Assembly (NCBI GenBank): GCA_028456385.1
Contig: JALNQF010000061.1
Location: 124,001-188,000, forward strand
Reading direction: 5' to 3'
Source: Ophiosphaerella korrae
Lineage: Eukaryota; Ascomycota; Dothideomycetes; Pleosporales; Phaeosphaeriaceae
Length of the DNA: 64,000 nucleotides
Below, in pieces: positions 22,835 to 33,562 of the stretch. The notes beneath the pieces were generated by a model that saw only the letters and a program-made list of their open reading frames with translations, ran no database searches and was not told where the DNA came from. How positions within the stretch are numbered: the first letter of the stretch is position 1; every line of letters begins with the position of its first letter. The position numbers and the translations under genes are program-made.

Positions 22835-25049
22835 ATGCAGTGTGACCGCTGTCGTCACAAGAAACTGAAGGTCGAGACTTCCCGGTTTACCAAGCTCGCA
22901 ACATCGTTGCTGACTTCATGTAGTGCTCAAAAGAAACACCAACATGCAGCGCGTGTGCACACAGCAGTTCGCCATGTCATTACAGTGGAAAGATCATCCG
23001 GTCTCCACTTACACGAGCGTAGATATATTCTCCAAGGTTTGATGGTCAATCACTAAACTTCCCAGGTATCTGGCGAGTGTGGAGAAACGCTTAGCGAGTG
23101 TGGAGAACCTTGTCTTGCGGCTTATTCCGAACGTCGACATCGATAGTCTGCTGTCATCGCCCGACTTTGCTAAGGCCGCTCTTACAGTTGCCAGCTCTTC
23201 AGGCCCACAGGTTCTGCAAACCGAGTCTTCAAGTACAGGAAACTCAATTGGTTCTGAACAAGAGCCAATCATCCATGAGGCTGTACCCCAAAGCGCAGAT
23301 GGATTCAGTTGGCAAGAAGAAAATGTGAGCGTAGATGGGCTGACAGACGGCATGGCCGCATTATCAGTCGAGCCGACCGGTGTGGGTTATCTGGGTATTA
23401 GCGCTCCATGCCTTGATACTTGGCAAATTAATAAAATGTTTAGGCTCAACATCTGGTGTTGTATTTCTACGATGTTTGCTCGACTGGGCGGGATTCTTAC
23501 ATCAGTCTCACGCTGAGGATCATGTCCGACAGGCAGGGGCATCAGCGGTTTTTAAAGATGCTTTGGTCTCTTCACAATTATCACATGCAGCCCTGGCTCA
23601 ACAGCTCTCTTCAACCCTTGTGGATGCGTATTTCCATGATTATCACGTCTGCTACCCCTTCGTACATGAAGGTACGTTTCGAGCCCAGTATCACGAAATC
23701 GTTCCGCGTCCACCACAAAGGTCATGGGACATGCTATACCACGCAATTCTAGCACTTGGGGCATGGAGCTTGGATCGGGATCAAGTTAGTCTTGAAGATT
23801 ACCTATACCGACGAGCTCTCACGCTTGGTCAACATGAGTCCGTTTTCGAGGCTGCAAATTTGACTACCATGCAAGCGCTCGTACTGTTGAGCAACCTAAG
23901 CCAAAAACGGAACAGTCCGAACACAGGGTGGAATCTACTAGGCCTTGCAGTCCGTACAGCCCTTAGTCTTGCTCTCCATCGAGAGCTACCGCATTGGAAT
24001 ATTAGCCTACTTGATCGTGAAATTAGGCGTAGAGTCTGGTGGGGCTTATTTATCTTCGATAGTGGAGCCTCGACAACGTTTGGAAGAGCGATTATGTTGC
24101 CAGATAAAGATGCTATGAACGTTCATACTGTTTTAAACATCAAAGAAGAGGTATCTTGTTTGAAATACTTTGATATCTGGCAGTAACTGACATATGCTAG
24201 TCTCTCACCCCTAGAACAACAGACCTTCCAGTTGAAGCAGACAATTTTACGCTGTATTCTGCATTGAAAGCCCAAAGCGAATTTCATCTGCAGACAAATC
24301 AAATTTCTAATCGCCTGCTTGCTGATCCGGGGTTATCAGCAGAGGCTGCACTTTCTCAAGGCAGTGTCCTGGATACGTGGTCTCGAAATCTCCCCTCATA
24401 TTTTCAAATCAACTCTCAACCTTCAAGCCCATACCCGTGGCACCCGTTCGCAAGATCTCGTCTATGGTGGAGATTTTGGAACTTCAAAATCATCGTGTTT
24501 CGACACGTCCTCCTCCGGCAAGCAATTGCCAGTAGGAGACAACCATTGGGATCGGTTGTGAAAGATGACGAAGAGAGATGCAAGCAAATTTGCATCGAAG
24601 CGGCACACTTGACGATACTTTCTATACAAGAATACTCTATGAGAGATTTATCCCGGCTTGAGGGCTGGTATGCAACGTGGGTGTCATAATTGAATTTGAT
24701 CATATTCAGGCCATCAAACTCTGACATGTCCCGCAGATATTTCCTATTCCACTCCGCCCTAATAATGTCTCTCTGTTTCATAGGCTTCCCGCTTGCAGAC
24801 GAAATACACCAATGGCATGAAGATATTCGCTTAGCTCGCAATATCTTTAGGGACAATCTTAGCAAAGATTCATTGTCGGCACGTTGCGTCGCTATCCTAG
24901 ATCAGGTCATCGCGGATGACAGCACCGATCATAGCTTATTTCAAGATGCCCAACTAGGTGATGGATCGTTGAGTATATTTCCTTGGTCGATCGAGACAAA
25001 CGAGCTATTCGACTCATTTGATTGGAACCTAAACTCCAACACCTTCTAA
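22835..25049 (+). CDS. Zn2Cys6 transcription factor, six exons, next to a sugar transporter/kinase pair
   Basis: The naive frames look broken, but five short introns restore one 651-aa regulator. Exons: 22835-22870, 22924-23018, 23066-23394, 23444-24150, 24201-24676, 24737-25049. All phases agree. The zinc cluster starts at residue 3, CDRCRHKKLK then CSKETPTCSACA and SPC; intron 1 falls just before the third Cys. Joins restored include GVGYLG/STSGVVFLR, NIKEE/SLTPRTTDLP and GWYAT/YFLFHSALI. The fungal TF domain (PF04082 type) is seen in AYFHDYHVCYPFVHEGTFRA and RRVWWGLFIFDSGASTTFGR. Most branch sites are CTGAC. The donor of intron 1 (GTCGAG) is weak. An extra N-terminal exon is possible, because the cluster starts almost at the first residue. 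The gene ends 29 bp from the tail of the convergent P-loop kinase gene. Confidence 0.87.
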
Positions 25050-25078
25050 TCTGGGTCCAAGCATTACCGAGCACGACA

Positions 25079-25896
25079 TTAATTTTGGATGATAACGTCA
25101 GGTTGAATGAGCATTGATCGTATCATTTCGCCATTGGGAATGTCGTTTTCCTCAGCTCGTTCCATAGCTGCTTGCATACTACTTTCGATACTAGCCGCGA
25201 GATGGCGTTTTGCGAGGCGTTTCCTCACTATATCGATCGGGGCGTCAACAAACCACCTAGCCTTGTCAGTCTGGCGGCCGAGTAGCCGATCTACATGCAT
25301 ACTTCTCTACACAGCCTTCGGCAATTTTACTCCAAGGGTCTTGGTCCAGTAACATGTAGTTTCCTTCCACAATGACTACACGCGTTTGTGAAGAAATTGA
25401 GATTGCACCTTCAATGGGATCTTTTGTCTTGTGATCGAAGCTTGGCGCAAGGATGAAAGTTTCTGGTTCCAGGGTTGTCGTGATAGGAGTTGTCTTCAAG
25501 ACGGTGATGAGTTTTAAGAAAGCGTCTACATTGAACGTGAATGGTGCGCCGCGCCTACGAAAGGCAGCCTCAGCATCTGAAAATGTTGACAACATTTCTT
25601 TAGTATAATGGAATCCATCCTGTTAACGCCATGAGTAAGGTGCACCGTTGAATGCTTAATATGCGGTTGTGACTGACCATAGGAACCACCGCCATATTCT
25701 GAATACCACGGGAAGCCAAGTTAGCCCCAAGCCCATTGGCCACCGTGGATTTCCCTGATCCCGGCACACCTGCCAATGCAACAATAATTCGTTGACGAGG
25801 ATCGTTTCCTTGGCGCTCCAGCAGCCCTTCAATACGCTTTACCAGATACAGTATCGCGACCTGAAGGGTATCCACACCCGCATGCTCGGCTTTCAT
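25079..25896 (-). CDS. P-loop small-molecule kinase, FrcK/YggC (PRK/uridine-kinase-like) family
   Basis: Exons 25896-25678, 25619-25303 and 25256-25079 give 237 aa. The Walker A is ALAGVPGSGKST near residue 45. Intron 1 (58 bp, GTCAGT...AACAG) restores the VPM-DGFHYTKEML segment, the DGFH motif of the phosphoribulokinase/uridine-kinase superfamily. Further family blocks are RRRGAPFTFNVDAFL, SFDHKTKDPIEGAI, VVIVEGNYMLLDQDPW and WFVDAPIDIVRKRLAKRHLA. Intron 2 (46 bp, GTATGC, branch CTGAC, GCTAG) joins EGCVEK to WFVDAP. In bacteria the same family includes FrcK, encoded with a fructose transporter, and YggC; the yeast relative is Yfh7. The substrate is not settled by sequence. Divergent to a sugar transporter and convergent with a Zn2Cys6 regulator, so a sugar or nucleoside kinase role is a reasonable inference. 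Confidence 0.85.
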
Positions 25897-26300
25897 CTTT
25901 CGAATTGGTAAAAGTAAAAAAGAGTAAAAAGAATAAAAAGGTTACTGGAAAGGTGATTGAATTGTCAGACTCACATATTTGAAAAGTTTACAGCACGTAA
26001 AACAGTTCTGCAGGTTTCGGGTGACAGTCGCCCGGCCACAACCATGCTGATCCTCCTGTGGGGTTACTACGCGGGGACTCCACATCAAGGTCAGGATCAA
26101 ATCTGCACTGTTTAACGGCATGCTTCGTTGGGCCGGGCGACAGTGCCCCGAGTCTGCTGACTCGCTTTGTTCGCGTGATATGTGTGGTGTACACTCAAGT
26201 TACTATATAACTTTTGCGACGCTCCACTATTGCGCAGTCCCATTATTATTCTTAATTCTGCCCACAGGGAGCAGTTGTGATTGAGCATCTCTATTGCATC
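25897..26300. promoter_or_regulatory. Divergent promoter, kinase and sugar transporter
   Basis: 404 bp between the two start codons. It contains the imperfect palindrome at 26017-26151. A TATA-like TATATAAC occurs near 26204-26211, about 90 bp before the transporter ATG. Several CGG/CCG triplets, the half-sites of Zn2Cys6 factors, fall inside the palindrome arms. Confidence 0.6.
26017..26151. repeat. Imperfect palindrome in the divergent promoter
   Basis: Outer arms 26017-26037 (TCGGGTGACAGTCGCCCGGC C) and 26131-26151 are inverted, 18 of 21 matching. Nearer the middle GATCCT (26049-26054) faces AGGATC (26093-26098), and TGTGG (26057-26061) faces CCACA (26080-26084), all about one centre. It could be a multi-site operator or an old hairpin-type insertion. 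Confidence 0.7.
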
Positions 26301-28123
26301 ATGGCATCTGATCTGCAGCTAAATACTGGCCTCGGTGCTGGTGAAAAGAAAGGGCTTTACAGAGAGTTACGCCAGAATCCTTACCTACTTGGTCTTTCTA
26401 CGGTAAGCAACTACACTATCCCCAAGATGAAGTCACCTTATTAACATTGCCTAGTTTGCCTCCCTTGGAGGTTTTCTATTCGGCTATGACCAAGGCGTTG
26501 TGTCAGGAGTGCTGACCATGGAATCGTTTGCAGCCGCGTTTCCTCGGATCTCTCTCGACAGCTCATTCAAGGGATGGTTTGTGTCCACGCTACTACTCGC
26601 TGCCTGGTTTGGTTCACTTGTCAACGGGCCTGTTGCGGATCGGTTCGGCCGTAAAGGATCTATTATGATTGCAGTTGTTGTCTTTACCATTGGCTCCGCA
26701 CTCCAAGCTGGAGCTATCAACATTGAAATGGCATTTGCTGGTACGTCTGAAGAATCAATATGAAGAGCGGACTAACTTTATATTGAAAGGTCGTGCTATT
26801 GCAGGCTTCGCAGTCGGCATGTTGACCATGATCGTACCTATGTACATGAGCGAGGTCTCCACAGCTGGTATTCGCGGAACACTAGTTGTACTTCAACAAC
26901 TTTCTATCACACTCGGCATCTTGGTATCTTATTGGCTTGAGTATGGTACACAATATATCGGTGGAACACGTTGTGCGCCAGAGATACCCTATTCTGGTGG
27001 TACAGCAACCGAGCGTAAATTTGACCCACGCAACGATGTCGGCCCAAATGGATGTACTGGCCAGTCTGATGCGTCATGGCGCGTGCCTTTTGCATTGCAG
27101 ATCTTCCCCGGGCTCGTTCTCGGACTTGGTATGATCTTCTTTCCAGAGTCGCCTCGCTACTACTGCATGCGTGACAACGAGGAGGCTGGCATAAGAGCGC
27201 TCGCGAAGGTCCGACAACTCAGCCCTGACAACGAGTCACTGCAAAATGAATACCTTACAATCAAGGCCGAAGTGATCTTCGAGGAACAGTATGCGCGTGA
27301 GAAGTTCCCTGGAAAATCTGGCGTTTCACTATACCTTGCCGGCTACTCCACGCTCTTCTCTACTTGGCCATCGTTCAGACGCACTACAATTGGATGCTGT
27401 GTAATGTTCTTCCAACAGTTCATCGGATGCAACGCAATCATTTACTACGCGCCAACCATCTTTGGGCAGTTAGGACTATCAGGAAAGACCAGTGGCCTCC
27501 TTGCGACAGGCGTATACGGAATTGTAAACACGCTATCGACTCTACCCGCACTGTTCCTCATTGACAAGATTGGAAGACGCCTATTGCTGCTCTCCGGAGC
27601 CGCGGGCACATTTATCTCCCTCGTCATCGTTGGTGGCGTCATTGGCGGCTATGGTAGCACGCTCAAAGATCACCCTGCTGCAGGCTGGACTGGCATCGCA
27701 TTCGTGTACATCTACGATGTCAACTTCTCGTATTCATGGGCACCTATCGGATGGGTCCTTCCTTCCGAAATCTACAACATCGGCAACCGATCCAAAGCCA
27801 TGTCTCTAACAACCAGCTCAACGTGGATGTGCAATTTCATCATCGGGCTCGTCACGCCAGGCATGCTGGAGACGGTTGGCTACGGGACGTATCTGTTCTT
27901 CGCGGCATTTGCGTTGATCGCTTTCTTCTTTACTTGGTTTTTGATTCCGGAGACTAAGGGCAAATCGCTGGAGGAGATGGATGCGGTGTTTGGAGATTCG
28001 ACGGCGCATGAGGAGAAGATGAGGTTGTATACTATTGCGCAGAGCTTGGGGTTGCGCGAGGCAGAGGCTGCTGCGTTTGATGAGAAGCTGGAGAAGGCAG
28101 TACAGATTGAGGCGGCGAGGTAA
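26301..28123 (+). CDS. MFS sugar transporter
   Basis: Plasma-membrane sugar/H+ symporter family, 573 aa, 12 predicted helices. Exons are 26301-26402, 26455-26740 and 26790-28123. Introns of 52 bp (GTAAGC...CCTAG) and 49 bp (GTACGT...GAAAG, branch ACTAACT) restore LGLST/FASLGGFLFGYDQG and MAFAG/RAIAGFAVGM. Signatures seen: GYDQGVVSG in helix 1, VADRFGRKG in the loop 2-3, FPESPRYY after helix 6, FFQQFIGCNAIIYYAPTIF in helix 7, DKIGRRLLLL, and PETKGKSLEEMD after helix 12. The long 1-to-6 half loop with GTRCAPEIPYSGG is typical of fungal monosaccharide carriers. The sugar cannot be read from sequence. Its head-to-head position with a FrcK-like kinase suggests uptake linked to phosphorylation. The last ~240 bp are G-rich, unlike the rest. 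Confidence 0.93.
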
Positions 28124-28452
28124 TGAAGTAGTTGACCTAATTGAGTTGGGCTAGATTATGATAATCCACGCACGAGAGTTGATCATTTTATATGTTGGCA
28201 TGCTCTATCACGTATAGTATTAAGCCTACAACAGTTAACAGAGCCAATGCACTTATTCATGATTAGTGGAATATATCTAAAAATCGACAACATCCTATAG
28301 CGGAAGATATCCTTCACCAATCTCTTTCGTCCTACATTGTCTACTATCCTTCCTATTTTCAAACTCTCCGCCTATCACACTCCGTCCCTCCACATCAGAT
28401 ATCAAGATCTCACCCCAAAATCTCAAGACCCTTCAAATCTTGATCCAAATCT
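28124..28452. other. Intergenic, convergent tails
   Basis: Between the stop of the transporter and the end of the minus-strand secreted-protein pseudogene. Pyrimidine-rich on the plus strand near 28330-28450. An alternative minus-strand frame (28410-28592) ending in ILG could be the true tail of the pseudogene after a frameshift. Confidence 0.35.
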
Positions 28453-28977
28453 TTATATTCTATATTCTTCATAACCGCTTCCACCAACCTCACCCTCCAA
28501 ATCAAACGTACCATGCCTCTTCCCCTCCACATCCGGCCCAACCGTACCCATAACACGCCTCGCGACCCGGCCCCCAACCCGCTCATCACCACCTACCCAC
28601 AACGGCCCACCCCCCATCATCGCCCCACACCTGCCGTCCGTCCCAAAACAAAAATCCAGAAATCTGCCGCCCCAACCGCATGCCGTGGAGTCAGTGTACG
28701 CACTCTGTTCTTCGCCGTTGAACACGACGAAACTGTCTGGGTAACGGCCGTTGGACTACGCAGCGTCGAGGCTAGAGGCTTCGAGCGAGTCGGTGGAGTA
28801 GAGCCAGAAGTTGGCGCACGTGTTTACAGGGATATTGGAGCACATGAGGAAGGCGCCGTTGGCGTTACGGCTGCAGTTGGGGATTTGGGGGAGGATGGTG
28901 AATGAGCCGAATTGGATTATGTTGGCGGCTGTGGTTGTAAGGGGGAGGATGGAGAGGATGAGGGGGTTGGGAAGTAT
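28453..28977 (-). pseudogene. Decayed small secreted Cys-containing protein gene
   Basis: Read on the minus strand, one frame of 175 codons is open from 28977 to 28453 except for a TAG at codon 74 (28756-28758). The expected start position reads ATA in place of ATG and is followed by a typical secretion signal (LPNPLILSILPLTTTAA). After it come six cysteines in short contexts: NCSRN, LMCSN, NTCAN, TACGW, DFCFG, GRCGA. A TATA box (TATATAAG) lies 72 bp upstream, with a CA-rich leader after it. Both lesions are transitions (G to A, and C to T or G to A), the type left by repeat-induced point mutation. The frame on either side of the stop keeps the same codon style, so I read it as a recent pseudogene. 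The family is not recognised. A non-AUG start with stop readthrough is the less likely alternative. Confidence 0.6.
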
Positions 28978-29048
28978 TTTTGGGAAGGGGTCTTTTGTGG
29001 TTGGGTTGAATAGTTGTTGTTGATTGTGAGAAAGCTTTGTCTCAGTTT

Positions 29049-29056
29049 CTTATATA
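29049..29056 (-). promoter_or_regulatory. TATA box of the secreted-protein pseudogene
   Basis: TATATAAG on the minus strand, 72 bp before the expected start codon position, followed by an A/C-rich leader. It is well placed for transcription of the decayed gene. Confidence 0.5.
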
Positions 29057-30339
29057 GTCGAGGTTTGGATGAGGTTGGTGGTGTTGAGTATGCCTTGTCT
29101 CTTGGAAGGATCGTGAGTGGGTACTTTGGGCACTCAGGGTACAGTAGAATATCCTCCTATTTACCATCGATTCCATTAGGCGCGCCGTCAGAACACACAT
29201 CGAATTATTTTTTTTTCATGAAATATTCCACACACGTTGGCCTCGTTCGATTGATTGTAAGGTTTAGAGCAATTTTAGGTTGGGCACATTGTGAAAGGTT
29301 TTAGTTATATCATTAGTTCTTTAGTACAGTTGGTGAGATTGATGTTTGGCGTTACAAAGATGTGTACCGTCCTGTATTTGAACCTATCGTTCAGCAGAAC
29401 AGCTATCCAAAGGATAAGAGAGGAAATCTATACATTAATGTATTCGTTGACTAAAAGGACCTCTAGAGTATTGAAAAATGTTTGATTTCGAGATGGATAA
29501 GAAGTGCTTGTGTGCTAATTAGTTGCTGCTGGAAGGATTCCCCCCGTGCATTGCCAATGGGAAGTTTCTGGGTGTAAAGATGGCTGCTTGGATAACGACT
29601 CCAGATTTGTATGCTATTGCGAATGGGTGAATAACACATCTGCATGATCATTCGACCAATCCGCCTAGCACCAATTCCCATCTGTTTTCTAAGATGCCAA
29701 GTAACAATCAATGCATGAAGAAAACAGTGACTCGGGCGTGGCAGTTCGTAACTGCTTGACTGCAACATATTCGTTAGATGTTGTTTCCTTGCTGGACAGC
29801 TTTGAAAGACATAATTGATGACTCCCGGGTTACTCGAAGTAATTGTCAAACAACCCGGGATAGCTTTACATATAAGTCATCTGATACAATTTGGTTGAAC
29901 GCCATAGAAATGTATTTCGAATGTGGGTAGTAGCCATCAGCTTAATCGCGCGTCTTTGAGAAATGACGTGAATCGAACAATTTCACGAACTTTGGTAGTT
30001 GAGAGGTCGCATGTTCGAATGGAGCTAGCGTGCGACGACGAAAATACCTCACCCTTGTGCTGCCGTCCCTCTATCCGCCAACACATCAATATTTTTCGAG
30101 TGGCAAAGTTGAGAACTGCATTGTCCAATCATTTATTGATTAAATGGAGTTGAGGCTGAGCCGTCGAGTTGATGCCTTATTGATCCCAGCAATTCTGCGT
30201 TGCTGCCTACGCTAATCCTAAAAGGGAATGCACCTGACCACGCGACGTTCACAGCCATTTTCTATTAAACTCTCGTGAGAGCGCGTCTTTTACTTCAATA
30301 CACGCGTCACACTGACAACCATCTTCCAAAGCACTACTC
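29057..30339. other. Intergenic, 1.3 kb
   Basis: AT-richer DNA without a supported gene. A perfect 9-bp inverted repeat, TCCCGGGTT at 29823-29831 and AACCCGGGA at 29852-29860, has a 20-base loop. A GTTCGAAT near 30012 recalls a tRNA T-loop, but no cloverleaf forms around it. Confidence 0.45.
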
Positions 30340-30347
30340 TATATAAA
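30340..30347 (+). promoter_or_regulatory. TATA box, unusually close to the first ATG
   Basis: TATATAAA begins only 27 bp before the ATG at 30367. Transcription would normally start at least 30 bp downstream, so translation may begin at the in-frame ATG 30448 instead. Confidence 0.5.
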
Positions 30348-30366
30348 CAGAACCGGTCATCTTACT

Positions 30367-31349
30367 ATGTCCCAGACTTCCAGCCATGAAGCGACATTTG
30401 CTTGCGGGCGTTACTCGAAGCGCAAGCGGACACAAGTCACATATCATATGGACGAGCTAGACGTGTCAGAATGTGAATCAGAATTCGAGGGCGTGCAAGC
30501 AAAGGTTCGAAGAACCTGTGCCCCAGACGTTTCTCATCTGACAATCGATAGAAGCACAAAGCCAGCGCACCTAAAAGACATCGCAAGAACAAAATCTTCC
30601 CATTCATGGAACTCCCAGCCGAAATCCGCAACATGATTTACAAGTATTCTCTTGTGGACCCCTCAGGTGTCAGTTTCACCGGGACAATTAAGAATAAGCG
30701 CCGCACTGTTGAGCGCATACCACCGGCAAGCGAGCACCTTCGCGGTGGAGACCAATGCTACAGCTTCATGACCTTCAACAACGGCATTCGAAAGCAATCC
30801 GAGAAGCCTTTCACCCTCGTTCCATCTCTCCTCGCAGCGTCGAAGCAGATCTGCTCTGAAGCACGCAGCATTTTATATGGCAACGAATTTTCCTTCAGCG
30901 ATACCTCTGCCCTTTACAACTTCATCACGAATCTCGGACCTACTTGTGCGAAACAGGTTAGGAGCTTGAGGCTCCTCACTTGGGGATATGGCCGTCAATC
31001 GAAACAATACAACCACGCGTGCTTCGCCGTTCTCAGCTGGGCCACTGAGCTCGAGAAAATCCAGGTTGATACACCTTACTGTAACATTTCAAACCCGAAG
31101 AGAGCGGCAGAATACTTCTACCGTGATGCTTTTCCCTGGCTTGAAGCATTTGGAATGGCCAAGGGCAAGTTTGATGCCGCAGTCGAGTTGATACAGTTTC
31201 ATCCAGACTGTGGAATCTCACAAGACGGCGGAGAAGACCAGTTCAGTGAAGCTCTGAGGAAGCTATTGAGCATACAGCGGCAAAGGATTAGGGGGAACCA
31301 GAAGAGACCAACGAAGCGGAAACCGGCTGGGAAGAAAACGGATGAGTAG
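30367..31349 (+). CDS. 2EXR/F-box-like protein
   Basis: Two frames that look separate are joined by a 59-bp intron (30493-30551; donor GTGCAA, branch CTGAC, acceptor GATAG), giving 307 aa from exons 30367-30492 and 30552-31349. The joined sequence runs into KIFPFMELPAEIRNMIYKY, the LPxEIRNxIY motif at the start of the 2EXR/F-box-like domain that is very common in Pleosporales proteins of unknown role. LVPSLLAASKQICSEARSIL and LYGNEFSFSDTSALYNFI continue this domain. The C-terminus is basic (RGNQKRPTKRKPAGKKTDE), and the N-terminal 42 residues are charged. Because of the near TATA box the true start may be Met28 at 30448. No known partner; a ubiquitin-adaptor role is only suggested by the fold. 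Confidence 0.8.
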
Positions 31350-32188
31350 GCTCGGTTTTGCGGTGGCGAAACAGGAATTTGGGGGCAAGGATGAATAATG
31401 ATGTACGACAAGAGAAGATTGCATGTATTAAGGAGTTTATGGGGTTGTCAGTGCTGTTACAGGTCAGATTGCTGGACATGGTTGTCTAGGAGCACAGGGT
31501 GGTAATTTTGGCTACACTCTTAATATATAGCAACAGGTGAACATTACACGAAATATCAGTAGTATCATATAAACAGGCCAGATGTCAAAAGCATTGCAAA
31601 GTACTCACCTGTTGTCGAAGGATGGCAGATAATAGCCTAGAAGTCGGGCAAGATTAGCCAGGACAGATCACATGTCAGCCAGTGCACGAACGACGAACCG
31701 TGCCCGGCTAGCGGCAATCATGCACAGGGATTGGGCGTGCACTGGCGTCATACATTGCATTGCGCCAAGCGAGGCTTCGAAGCTGTGCACCACATAATTC
31801 CACTGAGCTCCTCAACATGCCGTGACCTCCGCCTGCATACTTGTGCAGCCGTGGTTGAAGCTGGCCATGACTCCCCAATCCTCCCCCGCAATGTCTCATC
31901 GCCCGTATTTTGCCTCTTGACTTGCTCTGCGCTCCTCGCTCTCCGATCTAGTGCGCTGCCGCATGACGCCCGCCGAGCAACTCCATTGGTAGGCATTGCT
32001 TCTGCAGCCGGCATTATCGTGGCAGCTGCTCGCCCGTATCGCACGCGCACACGCATCTGCACCGTCACCACTGTGCTTCTTCAACCTTGGGGTGCCCAGC
32101 CTCCGTTGTCGTCAGTGTTTCCAGGCAGACACATTGGGCCGTGTGTCCCCACCGACAAGCATCTCCCCTCTGCCGCCCTGAACTCGCT
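31350..32188. other. Intergenic, promoter of GGPP synthase
   Basis: About 0.84 kb. Overlapping frames at 31731-32261 are open by composition but carry no domain. The frame of the synthase is open upstream to 32087 without an ATG, so this is read as leader. Confidence 0.4.
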
Positions 32189-33562
32189 ATGTCGTCTACC
32201 ACCCACCCCTTCGCCTCGCCCAACGCCATACCGCCCCGTACAAGCTCGACCGGGATACTGAATGGGAACAGCGTCAAGCACAGGTCAAGCGTCTTGCGGC
32301 CGTTGAGCGAAATCGACTGGATGAGCCAGAGCAAGAAAACTAAGACAAGCCATTCGGAAGAGCCCTTGAATGCGCACATGCGCCACACCTCCGAACATCA
32401 GATACGACGCCCACACACAATGGTCTCACCAGAACTGAATACATCGCCTGGTACAAACATGGAAGTCAGCACGGATTACCCCACGCCCCTCAGTCCACCA
32501 TCCGACCAAGCCAAGCACGTGAGCGAGGACTTGATATATGGCAATGGCGCCGCATGGACACAACAGAAGGAGCGCATACTGCTGGGGCCGTATGACTACC
32601 TGTACGGCCATCCAGGAAAGGATATACGCAGCCAGTGCATCGCCGCCTTCAACCTCTGGCTCAAAGTGCCGCCAGAGCGACTCGAGGTCATCACAAGAGC
32701 AGTCGGCATGCTGCATACCGCCTCGCTGCTGTGCGTCCACTCTCCGCCACCTGCCTCCACTATACTGACCATCCACCTAGTGTCGACGATGTCGAAGACT
32801 CCTCCGTCCTCCGCCGCGGCGTTCCCGTCGCCCACTCAATCTTTGGTATCCCTCAAACCATCAACTCAGCAAACTATATCTACTTCAAAGCCCTGCAGGA
32901 CCTCCTCCTCATGAACAACCCCAAACTCATCGAAATCTTCACCGAGGAGCTCCTGAATCTCCATCGCGGCCAAGGCATGGATCTCTACTGGCGCGACAGC
33001 CTCACCTGCCCTAGCGAAGCAGACTACCTCGAAATGGTCGGCAACAAAACTGGCGGCCTCTTCCGCCTTGCCATCAAGCTCATGCAGGCCGAAAGTGCCG
33101 TGCAGATGTACGCTCCAAACATCCTATTCCAAACTCCCCTAACTAACAACACATCAAAGCGACTGCACACCCCTTGTATCCACCATTGGCCTCCTCTTCC
33201 AAATCCTCGACGACCACCTCAACCTCTCTCCCACATCCGGCTACACCTCCCTCAAGGGCCTCTGCGAAGACCTGACAGAGGGCAAATTCAGCTTCGCCGT
33301 CATCCACGCTATCCGCGCCGATCCGTCAAACCAGATCCTCATCAACATCTTAAAACAAAAGACTACGGACGAGGAGGTCAAGAAGTATGCGCTGGAATAC
33401 ATGCAGAGTAAGGGCAGCTTTGCATATAGTGCGGGCGTGATTGACGAGTTGAGGGGGAAGGTGGAGGGGCTTGTTAAGGGGATTGAGGGGGATTTGGGGG
33501 TTGAGGGAATAGACGGGGCCGAGGCATTGAGGCAGATTCTGGGGAGGTTGGTGTTGAGGTGA
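32189..33562 (+). CDS. Geranylgeranyl diphosphate synthase
   Basis: Trans-prenyltransferase that makes C20 GGPP from FPP and IPP for protein prenylation, carotenoids or diterpenes. Exons are 32189-32730, 32781-33107 and 33160-33562, 423 aa. Intron 1 (50 bp, GTGCGT, branch ACTGACC, CCTAG) restores [17 protein letters not shown], with the first Asp-rich motif DDVED at residues 183-187. Intron 2 (52 bp, GTACGC, CTAAC, CAAAG) restores [19 protein letters not shown], followed by the second motif region [25 protein letters not shown] and [16 protein letters not shown] are further family blocks; RGQGMDLYW is typical of fungal GGPP synthases. The first ~115 residues are a Ser/Pro-rich extension. No other terpene or secondary-metabolism gene lies nearby, so this is probably the primary-metabolism copy. 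Codons become G-rich after ~33390. Confidence 0.92.

Noticed and set aside
22835..25049. Second Zn2Cys6 gene as a frameshifted pseudogene
   Set aside because: Five short introns with good acceptors and branch sites restore a continuous protein with all phases matching.
28410..28592. Separate small minus-strand gene
   Set aside because: It overlaps the tail of the secreted-protein pseudogene in another frame and has no independent start context.
29960..30040. Possible tRNA (GTTCGAAT T-loop-like)
   Set aside because: The flanking bases do not pair to form the T stem, and no acceptor stem was found on either strand.
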